A stretch of DNA of 64,000 nucleotides from Dietzia natronolimnaea (GTDB lineage: Bacteria > Actinomycetota > Actinomycetes > Mycobacteriales > Mycobacteriaceae), in the NCBI RefSeq assembly GCF_002289575.1, contig NZ_NTGA01000024.1:1-64000 (forward strand), read 5' to 3'. A program made the position numbers and the translations under genes. Shown in pieces: positions 32,361 through 40,264 of this stretch. The first letter of the stretch is position 1. Each line of letters begins with the position of its first letter. The notes below the pieces were generated by a model. That model worked only from the letters and a program-made list of their open reading frames with translations. It was not told where the DNA came from and made no database searches.

Positions 32361-32932
32361 GGGAGACGGGCGTGGCGCTGTGGTGGCTGCCGGTCGGAGC
32401 CGGCGGCCACGTGGTGGTCCACACCAGCCGCTGGTGGGAGGAGTTCCACGCGCGTCGCGAACACCGCCCCAGCCGGCCGCTGTTCCACGTCGCGCTCGAG
32501 GTGTTCACCGGGCACGGCCGATGTGCCATCGAGATGGCGCCGGCGTGGGGGCCGCTCAGCGGGTCGGACGGGGTCGTGGCGACCGGACCCGTCGGCCTGC
32601 ACTGGCTGGGCCGATCGCGCTTGTTCCGGTACGAGGTCCGCTGCCAGGTCGACGGCCGGATCCCGGATCTCGCCTGGGCACCGCAGCCGCCCACTCTGAT
32701 CGCGCTGTCCGCGGTCGAGGCCGACGCGCTGCTGGGGCGTGTCGCGGAAGTCCCGCGGCATACCTGGGGACGTGATGCGACGGGAACGGGCGAGATGTGG
32801 AACTCCAACTCGCTGATCCCCTGGCTTCTGCAGACCTCGGGGATCGACGCGGCGGCACTGGGCCCGCCGGACCACGGGTCGGCACCGGGGTGGGCGTCGG
32901 GCATCGTGGCCGCTGAGCAGGCCCCACGATGA
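32357..32932 (+). CDS. Conserved actinobacterial hypothetical protein
   Basis: A 191-residue soluble protein. The pattern HTSRWWEEFHARREHRP, FHVALEVFTGHGRCAIEMAPAWG, GPVGLHWLGRSRLFRYEVRC and TGEMWNSNSLIPWLLQTSGID resembles an uncharacterised family that I recall from Streptomyces and relatives. The conserved Trp, His and Asn positions suggest an enzyme, possibly a papain/NlpC-like fold, but this is weak. GTG 32357 overlaps the stop of the 47-residue membrane protein gene. Confidence 0.65.
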   Translation: MRETGVALWWLPVGAGGHVVVHTSRWWEEFHARREHRPSRPLFHVALEVFTGHGRCAIEMAPAWGPLSGSDGVVATGPVGLHWLGRSRLFRYEVRCQVDGRIPDLAWAPQPPTLIALSAVEADALLGRVAEVPRHTWGRDATGTGEMWNSNSLIPWLLQTSGIDAAALGPPDHGSAPGWASGIVAAEQAPR

Positions 32933-32985
32933 GGGGTGCCAAGACCGCCGGGGTGCCGAGACCTCCGGTGTTCCGAGACCTCCGC

Positions 32986-33888
32986 TCAGGCCCGGGCGAC
33001 CGAGGACTCCGCGAACCGCCACAACCGCTCGGCGATCTCCGGATCCGAGGCCTCGGCACTCCGGCCGATGAGGGTGGGCATCCCCCTGAGGTTCCGCAGC
33101 CCGTCCGGCCCGGTGTAGCTGCACGGCGGGAGCGGCCGGGTGGCGGCGGCCATCGTGGTGAGCGCCGCCTGGTCCGCGGGTTGCGCGAACACCGAGCAGA
33201 CGCCGGTGATCACTCGGTCGACCACGGCGTTACCACTGGCATTGGAGATGCCGGTCGCCGCCCAGCCGGGGTGCGTGATCTGCACGTCCACCCCCGGCGC
33301 CGCCGCCTCCGAGCGTCCGTCCCGCAACCGCTGGTCCAGCGCGAGCCCCCACAGCATGTCCCCGAGCTTGGACTGGGCGTAGGCCGCCGCGGGGGTCCAC
33401 CGACGTCGCTCGAAGTGCGGGTCATCGAAATCGAAGGTCCCGGCCTTGTGGGCGTTGGACCCGACGATCACCACACGACGCCGCACACTCGGGAGGACGA
33501 GGTTAGTGAAGAGGAACGGTCCGAGCACGTTGACGCCGAGCAGCATCTCTAATCCGTCTGTGGTCTCGCGGCGACGGGGTGTGATGGCACCGGCGTTGTT
33601 GACCAGCATGTCGATCGGTTCGGACTCCGCCCCGTTCAGCTCGTCCGCGGCGTTTCTCACGCTCTCCAGCGAGGCCAGATCCAGCTCGACGATCCGAGAC
33701 GGGCCCGGCAGCGCGGTCGCGACATCGCGTCCCCGCCCGGTGTCACGGACCGCCAGGATCACCCGCGCGCCGCGATCCGACGCGGCGCGGGCGGTCTCCA
33801 GGCCCACTCCGCTGGTCGCCCCCGTGATGAGCCATGTCTGGCCGGTGAGGTCGGGGATGTCTATGCCTCTGTGCGCCACGGATCCCAC
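32986..33888 (-). CDS. Short-chain dehydrogenase (retinol/protochlorophyllide reductase-like)
   Basis: A 300-residue SDR. TGATSGVGLETA binds the cofactor, and LVNNAGAITP and catalytic YAQSK follow. FDFDDPHFERRRWTP and THPGWAATGIS are typical of the RDH/POR-like subgroup. It is expected to reduce or oxidise a hydrophobic carbonyl compound. It stands as a single gene on the minus strand, and its N-terminus (MGSVAHRGIDIPDLTGQ) gives the start at 33888. Confidence 0.85.
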   Translation of the reverse strand: MGSVAHRGIDIPDLTGQTWLITGATSGVGLETARAASDRGARVILAVRDTGRGRDVATALPGPSRIVELDLASLESVRNAADELNGAESEPIDMLVNNAGAITPRRRETTDGLEMLLGVNVLGPFLFTNLVLPSVRRRVVIVGSNAHKAGTFDFDDPHFERRRWTPAAAYAQSKLGDMLWGLALDQRLRDGRSEAAAPGVDVQITHPGWAATGISNASGNAVVDRVITGVCSVFAQPADQAALTTMAAATRPLPPCSYTGPDGLRNLRGMPTLIGRSAEASDPEIAERLWRFAESSVARA

Positions 33889-33989
33889 GTTACTGATCGC
33901 AGGAAGCAGAGCCGGGACGCGGTTGGGCGAGCATTTCGGATTGGACCGGAAGACGGAAACCCACTGAGCACGGCGGTTAGTCTCCGCTT

Positions 33990-35207
33990 ATGCGCCCCTT
34001 CGCCCCCCGCCCCCGCCGTCCGCTGGCCGCAGCGGTCGCCGCCCTCGTCGTCGTCACCTCCCTCACCGCTCCCACCGCCGGCGCCGCACCGGCAACCTCC
34101 GCCCAACCAGCACCGCGGTGGTCGGGCCTGGACACCCGCCAGTGGGACCGACCGATCCCCGCGCCCGGCGTCACCTCCGCGACCGTGCCACTGGACCCCT
34201 CGCTCTCGCTACCCGAGGCCGGGCGGGCGGTGCGCTCGGCGTACGGCACGATCAACCAGCACGGGAGCCCCGCGATCGCGACCTCGGCGGTGTTCCTGCC
34301 GCACGGGGCTCCCCCGCCGGGCGGGTGGCCGGTGGTGGCCTGGGCACACGGGACCACCGGTCTCGGCGACGACTGCGCCCCCTCTACGCACCCGCGCTCC
34401 GAGCGCGACGCCGAGTACCTCGGCCACTGGCTGCGGCAGGGGTACGCGGTCGTGGCGGCCGACTACGTGGGGCTCGGGACGCCGGGCCTGCTCAGCTACC
34501 TCAACGGGCAGGTCGCGGCCCGCGGGATCGTCGACGCGGTGATCGCCGCACGCGCAGACGGCCTCCCGCTCTCCCCGACGTGGGCCGCGGTGGGCCAGTC
34601 GCAGGGAGCAGGCGCCGCCCTGGTCACCGCCACCCGGGCCACCGAACTGGGCACGCCGTCGGGGCTGGACTACCGGGGCGTCGTGGCCACGGGTGCCCCG
34701 GCCAACCTCGAGCACCTCTTCCAGTGGGGCGGGCCCGGCTTCCCTCCGGTGTCGCTGCCCACGGGCCTGAACCTCTACGCCCTCTACATCCTCGCCGGCC
34801 TCCGGGACCAGCACCCCGAGGTCGGCCTCGATGACTTCCTCACCCCTCGCGGCCGCGAGATGGTCGACGCCGCCGAACACCTCTGCTACGAGGACATGCG
34901 GGCCGCGGTGGGCGATTTCCAGATATCCCAGGCCCTGACCAGACCGGTCAGGGACATCCCGGACGTCTTCGGACTTCTCCAGCGGTACATGGGGACCCCG
35001 GCCACCGGATACGACCGCCCGGTCTTCCTGGGCCAGGGTCTGCTCGACCTGGACGTGCCCGCACCCTCCGCGCTGTCGCTCGCGGCGGAGATGACGCTGA
35101 ACCGCCAACCGCTCGAACTCCACGTCTATCCGGACAGGGACCACAGCGGGACGGTCTACGCGGCGACTCCGGACGCCACCGCGTTCCTGAATCGGGTGAT
35201 GCGCTGA
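33990..35207 (+). CDS. Secreted LIP-family lipase
   Basis: A 405-residue secretory lipase. The Sec signal peptide (RRPLAAAVAALVVVTSLTAPTAGA) is followed by the LIP-family core VAWAHGTTGLGDDCAPS, YAVVAADYVGLGTPGL, the nucleophile serine in VGQSQGAGAAL and VTGAPANL-type sequence. The acid is probably in GQGLLDLDVPA and the histidine in YPDRDHSGTVYA. It would hydrolyse external triacylglycerols or esters. ATG 33990 follows TAGTCT by 6 nt. A second gene of the same family lies at 38422. Confidence 0.85.
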   Translation: MRPFAPRPRRPLAAAVAALVVVTSLTAPTAGAAPATSAQPAPRWSGLDTRQWDRPIPAPGVTSATVPLDPSLSLPEAGRAVRSAYGTINQHGSPAIATSAVFLPHGAPPPGGWPVVAWAHGTTGLGDDCAPSTHPRSERDAEYLGHWLRQGYAVVAADYVGLGTPGLLSYLNGQVAARGIVDAVIAARADGLPLSPTWAAVGQSQGAGAALVTATRATELGTPSGLDYRGVVATGAPANLEHLFQWGGPGFPPVSLPTGLNLYALYILAGLRDQHPEVGLDDFLTPRGREMVDAAEHLCYEDMRAAVGDFQISQALTRPVRDIPDVFGLLQRYMGTPATGYDRPVFLGQGLLDLDVPAPSALSLAAEMTLNRQPLELHVYPDRDHSGTVYAATPDATAFLNRVMR

Positions 35208-35289
35208 CGGCCGAGCGGAATCTGGACACGCCGTCAACATGTGGCCGGCCATCGTGCGCGGCAGCGGTCGGTCGAGGTCGCGTCAACGA

Positions 35290-35305
35290 TGTGACCGACA
35301 CCACA
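35290..35305. promoter_or_regulatory. CRP/GlxR-like site
   Basis: TGTGACCGACACCACA shares TGTGAC-N4-ACCACA with the site at 27895. It lies 83 bp downstream of the lipase stop and 197 bp upstream of the HsaD-like start, so the regulated gene is uncertain. Confidence 0.35.
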
Positions 35306-35356
35306 ATCGTTATCTACTTGTCACATGAGAATTTCCGAGTAAAGTCCTCGCCATCG

Positions 35357-35389
35357 CCGCGCGGGGATGTTCTGGGACTCCCCGCGCGG
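35357..35389 (+). terminator. Strong GC hairpin between the lipase and HsaD-like genes
   Basis: CCGCGCGGGG pairs perfectly with CCCCGCGCGG around a 13-base loop. No long U-run follows. It is placed to stop lipase transcription before the HsaD-like promoter, or to act as an mRNA end structure. Confidence 0.55.
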
Positions 35390-35458
35390 CTGACTTATCT
35401 CCGGCCGATCTCCGGCCCATCCCCGACCGGGCCCCATTTCCCGCGAGGCGGCCGGTTC

Positions 35459-35472
35459 TAGAACCTGTTCCA
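35459..35472. promoter_or_regulatory. KstR-like operator at the HsaD-like promoter
   Basis: TAGAACCTGTTCCA matches TnnAACnnGTTnnA at every fixed position. The next bases contain TATCGT (35474-35479), a -10 element 7 nt before ATG 35487. A repressor bound here would block the promoter. It matches the steroid-type function of the gene it precedes. Confidence 0.72.
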
Positions 35473-35486
35473 GTATCGTGGCCCCC

Positions 35487-36356
35487 ATGAGCGCCCTCGA
35501 CTTCGAGTCCACCAGCAAGACCCTCACCGCCGGCCGCTTCGAGCTGCACTTCCACGAGGCGGGAGAGCAGAGTGTCGCGGAGCCCGAGAGCGCCGTGCCC
35601 GTGCTCTTCCTCCACGGCTCCGGCCCGGGCGTCACCGCCTGGTCCAACTTCGCGGGCAACCTCCCGGTCTTCGCCGAGCGATTCCACACGATCCTGCTCG
35701 ACATGCCCGGTTTCGGGAAGAGCTCGGACCTCGACTGGGAGAAGGCCTATCCCCTGATCGCCGCCGAGGCGATCGACGCTTTCTGCGAGGCCAAGGGGAT
35801 CGAGAAGGTCGACATCATCGGCAACTCGATGGGCGGCAACGTGGCCTGCGAGACCGCGCTGGCCTACCCCGGCCGCGTCCGCAAGATGGCGCTCATGGGC
35901 CCGGGCGGCCTGGCGGCGCCGCTGTTCACCCCCGAACCCAGTGAGGGCTCCCGGCGCCTGTTCGACTTCCTCGCCTCGCCCTCCGACGAGTCCATGGCCG
36001 CCTGGGTGGACACGATGGTGGGCAACAAGAAGGTCGTGTCCGACGAGCTCATCCGGACCAGGACCGAGGCGGCGACCGCCCCCGGCGCGGTCGAGCGGAT
36101 GTACGCCATCTTCGGCTCGATCCTCAAGCCCGAGAACGCCTACACCCCGCTGTACGCCCGGGCCTCCCAGATCCGCCAGGAGACCCTGCTCATCTGGGGC
36201 CGCGACGACCGCATGCTGCCCTACGAGCAGGCTCATTTCGCGTTCCGGCAGCTCCCCCGCGCCGAGCTCCACGCGTTCTCACGCTGCGGCCACTGGGCGA
36301 TGATCGAGCAGAAGGACAAGTTCGAGCGCCTGGTGATCGACTTCCTACTCAACTGA
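35487..36356 (+). CDS. HsaD-like C-C bond hydrolase (meta-cleavage product hydrolase)
   Basis: A 289-residue alpha/beta hydrolase of the MCP-hydrolase group. FESTSKTL at the N-terminus, LFLHGSGPGVTAWSNF, LDMPGFGKSS, catalytic serine in IGNSMGGN, LMGPGGLAAPLFTPEPSEGSRRL, aspartate in IWGRDDRMLP and histidine in RCGHWAMIEQ all resemble HsaD of mycobacterial cholesterol degradation. HsaD splits the ring-opened 4,9-DSHA. The rest of the hsa cluster is not adjacent, so this may be a paralogue for another ring-cleavage product. ATG 35487 follows a TATCGT -10 and a KstR-like box. A start 9 bp earlier is also open. Confidence 0.8.
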   Translation: MSALDFESTSKTLTAGRFELHFHEAGEQSVAEPESAVPVLFLHGSGPGVTAWSNFAGNLPVFAERFHTILLDMPGFGKSSDLDWEKAYPLIAAEAIDAFCEAKGIEKVDIIGNSMGGNVACETALAYPGRVRKMALMGPGGLAAPLFTPEPSEGSRRLFDFLASPSDESMAAWVDTMVGNKKVVSDELIRTRTEAATAPGAVERMYAIFGSILKPENAYTPLYARASQIRQETLLIWGRDDRMLPYEQAHFAFRQLPRAELHAFSRCGHWAMIEQKDKFERLVIDFLLN

Positions 36357-36374
36357 CCCGCTAGCCTCGGGGAC

Positions 36375-37289
36375 ATGAGCGAGTCGCCGCAGTCCGACCA
36401 GCCCGCCGCCGACACGCGCTCCGACCACCAGAGCGGAGACGGGGCCGGGGCCGGGGCCGGGGGCGCGGTGGACCCACAGACCGGCGAGGACCTGTCCTGG
36501 AAGAGCACCCCGGTCGCGATCGTCCTGCTCGACCACCCCGCGCCCGGCCACCGCGACGTCACCGAGCTGCTCGCCGAGATCTTCGAGGGTTCCTACGACG
36601 TCGATCCGGGAACGGACGAGGACCCCGCGACCGCCGTGTCCGTCGAGGACGTCACGGTGGTCGTGACCCCGCTCGACCTGCCCGTGGCCGACGGCGAGGC
36701 GTCCCGGTACACCGAGAACCTGGCCATCTGGAACGGCGGTCAGGGTGTGGTGGACTCACACCGGTCGCAGGTCGTCGTGGCCGCCTTCCGTCTCGGACCG
36801 GTGGGGGACGACGGCGAGCCGGCCGAGCCCGAGTACCTGGACCCCAGGCTCGACACGCTCCGGTGCGAACTCGCGGTGGCCACGGTGACCGCCGCGCTGA
36901 CCGCGCTCCCCGGTGCGATCGCGGTGAGCATCGGCGGCGCGGCCACCACCCTTCCCGCCGGCCCCTACCGCGATCTCGTCGCCGGCAATCCGCTCCCCGT
37001 CCCGGCGCTCGTCGGAGTGCGCGCGGGTATGCAATCCGAGACCACGTCGTGCGTGTACACCACCGGACTCGGGCGTTTCGGTCGGCTCGACCTCGAGCGG
37101 CTCGACGTCCCCGGGCCTCCCGGCGCCCTCTACGGGCAGATGTGTGACCTGGTCGCGTACACGCTGGGCTCGGGGACCATCTTCCAGCCCGGTCAGGCCT
37201 TGGAGGTGGGCGGGCCCCAGCCGCTGCTCACCAGCTTGGAGGCCTCCCCGTTCACCGGACAACAGGTCCTGCGCCTCACGCCCGGCTGA
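36375..37289 (+). CDS. DUF4261-like hypothetical protein
   Basis: A 304-residue protein with an acidic, Gly/Ala-rich disordered N-terminus (about 45 residues), then a globular part beginning STPVAIVLLDHPAPGHRDV. Conserved-looking blocks are RSQVVVAAFRLG, LRCELAVATVTAALTALPGAIAVSIGGAATTLP, and a C-terminal LGSGTIFQPGQALEVGG. This is reminiscent of DUF4261, a family of unknown function. ATG 36375 follows TAGCCT by 7 nt, which indicates its own leaderless promoter even though the HsaD-like gene ends 18 bp upstream. Confidence 0.6.
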   Translation: MSESPQSDQPAADTRSDHQSGDGAGAGAGGAVDPQTGEDLSWKSTPVAIVLLDHPAPGHRDVTELLAEIFEGSYDVDPGTDEDPATAVSVEDVTVVVTPLDLPVADGEASRYTENLAIWNGGQGVVDSHRSQVVVAAFRLGPVGDDGEPAEPEYLDPRLDTLRCELAVATVTAALTALPGAIAVSIGGAATTLPAGPYRDLVAGNPLPVPALVGVRAGMQSETTSCVYTTGLGRFGRLDLERLDVPGPPGALYGQMCDLVAYTLGSGTIFQPGQALEVGGPQPLLTSLEASPFTGQQVLRLTPG

Positions 37290-37304
37290 GCCCCGACTGT
37301 CGCA

Positions 37305-38027
37305 TCACGGTCGCCGGTGGGTCATGCGCTCGACCACCAACCTCGTGGTGGCCGCGAGCTGGAACGGCCGGACGACCGGTTCGATGCGGCTGGTCAACCG
37401 CTCCTTCTTCAGCTTGGCGATCACGCTGCGGACCAGTTCGGGCAGGGGGTTACCCGAATGGTCGACCAGCGGGTAGATGCGGACCTCCGGCGCCACCCGC
37501 GCCATCTCGACGATCGCGTCGACATGGTCGGCCGTGCTCATCCGGTCCGCGTAGGTGAACAGCAGGTGGGAGCACAGGACGAGGTCCGCGGAGTCGGAGG
37601 CCAGAGGCAGGTCGGGCAGCGCCCCGGCGATGTACCGGCCGGGAGCGGCCTCGAGGTCGGCGAGCATCGACTCGGCCGCGGCCCGGCGGACGGATTCGTG
37701 ACCGACGACCCCTCCCCGGACGTCCCAGTCGTACTCGAGATCCCGGGAGTGGAAGTGGTGGAGCGACCGATCCAGATCCGCCAGGACCCGTTCCCTCAGA
37801 TCACGACCACCGAGCGCGTATTGCGGATCCACCGCGACCGCGTCGCCACCCGCGGCGCAGATCTCCGCGACGGCGCTGGCCGCTCCGCCCGGGCAGTCGA
37901 CGATCCGGCCGCCCAGGTCCGCGGCATCCAGCTCGAACATGTCCGTGTACTCGTCCAGCGAGCGGGCGCTCACCAGGACATCCGACTCCGACAGGGGAAG
38001 GTGGATGGTGCGGGGGCTAGCGGTCAC
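37305..38027 (-). CDS. SAM-dependent methyltransferase-like protein
   Basis: A 240-residue class-I methyltransferase-like protein. The SAM-binding region is GGRIVDCPGGAASAVAEICAAGGDAVAVDP (motif I with CPGG instead of GxGxG) and the later block is LASDSADLVLCSHLLFTYAD. Similar proteins are widespread in bacteria, with unknown substrates. GTG 38027 is preferred because GAGGAG lies 9 bp upstream. A longer in-frame extension to 38258 lacks homology-like content. Confidence 0.7.
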   Translation of the reverse strand: MTASPRTIHLPLSESDVLVSARSLDEYTDMFELDAADLGGRIVDCPGGAASAVAEICAAGGDAVAVDPQYALGGRDLRERVLADLDRSLHHFHSRDLEYDWDVRGGVVGHESVRRAAAESMLADLEAAPGRYIAGALPDLPLASDSADLVLCSHLLFTYADRMSTADHVDAIVEMARVAPEVRIYPLVDHSGNPLPELVRSVIAKLKKERLTSRIEPVVRPFQLAATTRLVVERMTHRRP

Positions 38028-38131
38028 CTGGTCGTTCTCCTCGATCAGGTCGGGCTCGGCCTGACTCGGCCGCGGTGTGTGTTCGGCGATGGCCCGTGGC
38101 CCTGAGTGGTCCGCCTGCCCGACTGTCGTTC

Positions 38132-38154
38132 GGCCCACCCGTTCCCGGTGGGCC
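38132..38154 (-). terminator. Hairpin following the 24-codon ORF
   Basis: GGCCCACC pairs with GGTGGGCC around a 7-base loop, 13 bp after the stop of the small ORF at 38168-38242. It would end a short transcript on the minus strand before the methyltransferase gene. Confidence 0.5.
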
Positions 38155-38167
38155 CGTGAGGCGCCTG

Positions 38168-38242
38168 CTACGCCGAGGCGGCATGGGCGGCGCGGATCCA
38201 CTCGGGGTCGCTCCGCCAGCACATCAACACGTCGTTCTGCAC
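38168..38242 (-). CDS. Candidate 24-residue leaderless small protein
   Basis: GTG 38242 opens a 24-codon frame with content QNDVLMCWRSDPEWIRAA and a short end (HAASA). An extended -10 (TGCTACGGT) ends 6 nt before the GTG, the leaderless spacing used by many genes in this window. A stem-loop follows the stop. It fills the only gene-free stretch between the methyltransferase and the second lipase (38028-38421). No family is known to me. The support is architectural only. Confidence 0.42.
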   Translation of the reverse strand: MQNDVLMCWRSDPEWIRAAHAASA

Positions 38243-38321
38243 GGCGCCACCGTAGCAATGAGCACGGGCACCGGCCACCGATTCATTCCCGTTGAACCGA
38301 ACCCGCGAGGCGCTCCCCGCC

Positions 38322-38337
38322 TGTGACCTGGACCACG
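38322..38337. promoter_or_regulatory. CRP/GlxR-like site upstream of the second lipase gene
   Basis: TGTGACCTGGACCACG keeps TGTGAC-N4-ACCAC of the sites at 27895 and 35290. It lies 85 bp before the lipase start. A -10-like TATAGT follows in 38341-38370. Confidence 0.4.
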
Positions 38338-38421
38338 ACTAGAACAGACACCGGTTATAGTTCCGTGTGACGCAGGACGCGCCCCAGTAGTCCCCGCGGC
38401 GCCGACACCCCTGGAGACCAT

Positions 38422-39798
38422 GTGAGATCACCGTCATCCGACCGGACCTCGACCCGCGGCGTGGCCACCCTGGCCGGGGCGCTCGCGATCGGACTGGCGG
38501 CGGCCCTGGCGCCGGTGCTGGTCATCGGCCCGGTGCCGGTGGCCGGAGCGCAGCCCGTGGCGGGCGGCCAGGGCTCCTCCAACGCACCCGACCAGACGGC
38601 GTTCTACAGCCCGCCGGCGGATCTACCCGCGGTGCCCGGCACCGTCATCCGCAGTGAACCCATGACCATCACGCCGAGCGTTCCGGATCTCGTCGCGGGC
38701 GGCACTCTCACCGCCGACGCCCAGCGGATCATGTACCGCTCGACCGGTGCGGCGGGTGGGCCCGTCGCCGTCACCGGCACCTACCTCCAACCCCGGGCCC
38801 CGTGGAGCGGACCCGGCCCGCGCCCGCTCGCCGTGGTCACGCCCGGCACACAGGGACAGGGGGACCAGTGTGCGCCCTCGAAGTCCATGGAGGTGGGGCT
38901 CGGCGTCGGGACGGCCCCGATCTCCATGGCCGCCGGGTACTCGCTGATCGACGCCTACTCGATGCTCGCCGAGGGCTTCGCCGTCGTCGTCACCGACTAC
39001 GAGGGTCTGGGCACCCCGGGCCACCATCCCTACGTCAACCGCGACTCCCAGGGCCGCTCGGCCCTGGACGCCGCCCGCGCCGCCGTGCGGCTGCCCGGAA
39101 CGGATCTCGCCCCCGACTCCCCCACGGTGGTGAGCGGGTACTCCCAGGGCGGTGGCGCGGCGGCGGCCGCCGGCGAGATGCACCGGGAGTACGCGCCGGA
39201 CCTCAACCTGGTGGGCGTGGCGGCCGGAGCCCCGCCCTCGGACATGCTCGGCACCCTCGACCGCGTCGACGGCGGCGTCCTCACCGGAGCCGTCGGCTAC
39301 GCCATCAACGGGATCCTGCAGGTGCACCCCGATCTGCGCCCTGCGTTCGACCGCCAGCTCAACGACGAGGGCCGCCGCATGCTCGAGGTGACCTCGACGC
39401 AGTGTGTCGCCGAGACCGCCTTCGCGTACGGACTTCGTCGCACCAGCGAGTTCACCGTGAGCGGCAACTCGCTTGCCGACGCCGCCCGATCCGAGCCGGA
39501 GATCCTGCGGGTACTGGAGAGCTACAACCTCGGCCGGGTGGCCCCCACGGTCCCCGCGCTGGTCCTGATCGGGCGGAACGACGACGTGGTCCCGCACCAC
39601 ACCGCGGTCGACCTGGTCCGCGACTGGTGCGCCCAGGGCACCACCGTCGAGCTGCGCACCGCCGAGATCCCCGCTGTGGCGCCGGGCCTGGTGATCGACC
39701 ACGCCCTGCCGATGCTGGCCGAACGCGCCACCAACGCGCGCTATCTCATGGACCGGGTGCACGGGGTGCCGGCGCCGAACTCCTGCGGCACCGTCTGA
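38422..39798 (+). CDS. Secreted LIP-family lipase (second copy)
   Basis: A 458-residue secreted lipase. The signal peptide lies in the first 35 residues (VATLAGALAIGLAAALAPVLV to GAQP). The catalytic core is VVTPGTQGQGDQCAPSKSME, FAVVVTDYEGLGTPGHHPYVNR, serine in VSGYSQGGGAAAAAGE, aspartate region LIGRNDDVVPHHTA and histidine in VIDHALPMLAE. It is the same family as the gene at 33990 but clearly diverged. GTG 38422 has GGAGA upstream. It probably supplies fatty acids from external lipids for the beta-oxidation genes nearby. Confidence 0.85.
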   Translation: MRSPSSDRTSTRGVATLAGALAIGLAAALAPVLVIGPVPVAGAQPVAGGQGSSNAPDQTAFYSPPADLPAVPGTVIRSEPMTITPSVPDLVAGGTLTADAQRIMYRSTGAAGGPVAVTGTYLQPRAPWSGPGPRPLAVVTPGTQGQGDQCAPSKSMEVGLGVGTAPISMAAGYSLIDAYSMLAEGFAVVVTDYEGLGTPGHHPYVNRDSQGRSALDAARAAVRLPGTDLAPDSPTVVSGYSQGGGAAAAAGEMHREYAPDLNLVGVAAGAPPSDMLGTLDRVDGGVLTGAVGYAINGILQVHPDLRPAFDRQLNDEGRRMLEVTSTQCVAETAFAYGLRRTSEFTVSGNSLADAARSEPEILRVLESYNLGRVAPTVPALVLIGRNDDVVPHHTAVDLVRDWCAQGTTVELRTAEIPAVAPGLVIDHALPMLAERATNARYLMDRVHGVPAPNSCGTV

Positions 39799-39805
39799 CC
39801 CGCGG

Positions 39806-40240
39806 TCAGGGCAGGTTGTGGTGAAAGGCCTGCTCCTGCGCGAGGCTGTCGATCCGCCAGCCCTCGGCGGTGCGGACGAAATCCAGCACGTACCAGAGCC
39901 CGTAGAAGAACACCTGCTGGTCCTTCTCCTCCACGGGTTTGAGTGCCATCGGGTTGAAGCACATGCAACGCCCCGTCGCGCAGTCCCCGTCCAGGGTCAC
40001 CGCGAGATTGCCCATGAGGTGCTGGGTGGAGGCGAAGATCGGGAGCATCTCCGCCAACCACGCCCGCACCGCCGGATACTCGTCCGCGGGGCCTCCCGAG
40101 GCCTCGAAACTCACCCGGGCGTCCGGGGTGAACACCCTGTCCAGCCCGTCGAAATCGCGGGCATCGATACAGGTCGCGTACCTGGTCATTAGGTCCTGAA
40201 GATCCCAGCGATCGGACAGCTCGACCAGTGTTCGACTCAT
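39806..40240 (-). CDS. SnoaL-like (NTF2 fold) protein
   Basis: A 144-residue NTF2-like protein: RWDLQDLMTRYATCIDARDFDGLDRVFTPDARVSFEASGG, then TQHLMGNLAVTLDGDCATGRCMCFNP and YVLDFVRTAEGWRIDSLAQEQ. It resembles the SnoaL_4 group found with steroid and polyketide genes. Tyr21 and Asp25-type residues could be catalytic. It starts at 40240, with TAGCCT 7 nt upstream, and is divergent from a second protein of the same fold only 15-24 bp away. Confidence 0.78.
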   Translation of the reverse strand: MSRTLVELSDRWDLQDLMTRYATCIDARDFDGLDRVFTPDARVSFEASGGPADEYPAVRAWLAEMLPIFASTQHLMGNLAVTLDGDCATGRCMCFNPMALKPVEEKDQQVFFYGLWYVLDFVRTAEGWRIDSLAQEQAFHHNLP

Positions 40241-40264
40241 GCTTCCTAGGCTAACGTGGCCCGC

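Noticed and set aside
38075-38326. 83-codon plus-strand frame in the 38028-38421 gap
   Set aside because: No ribosome site or leaderless -10 and low-complexity composition; the minus-strand 24-codon ORF has better support.
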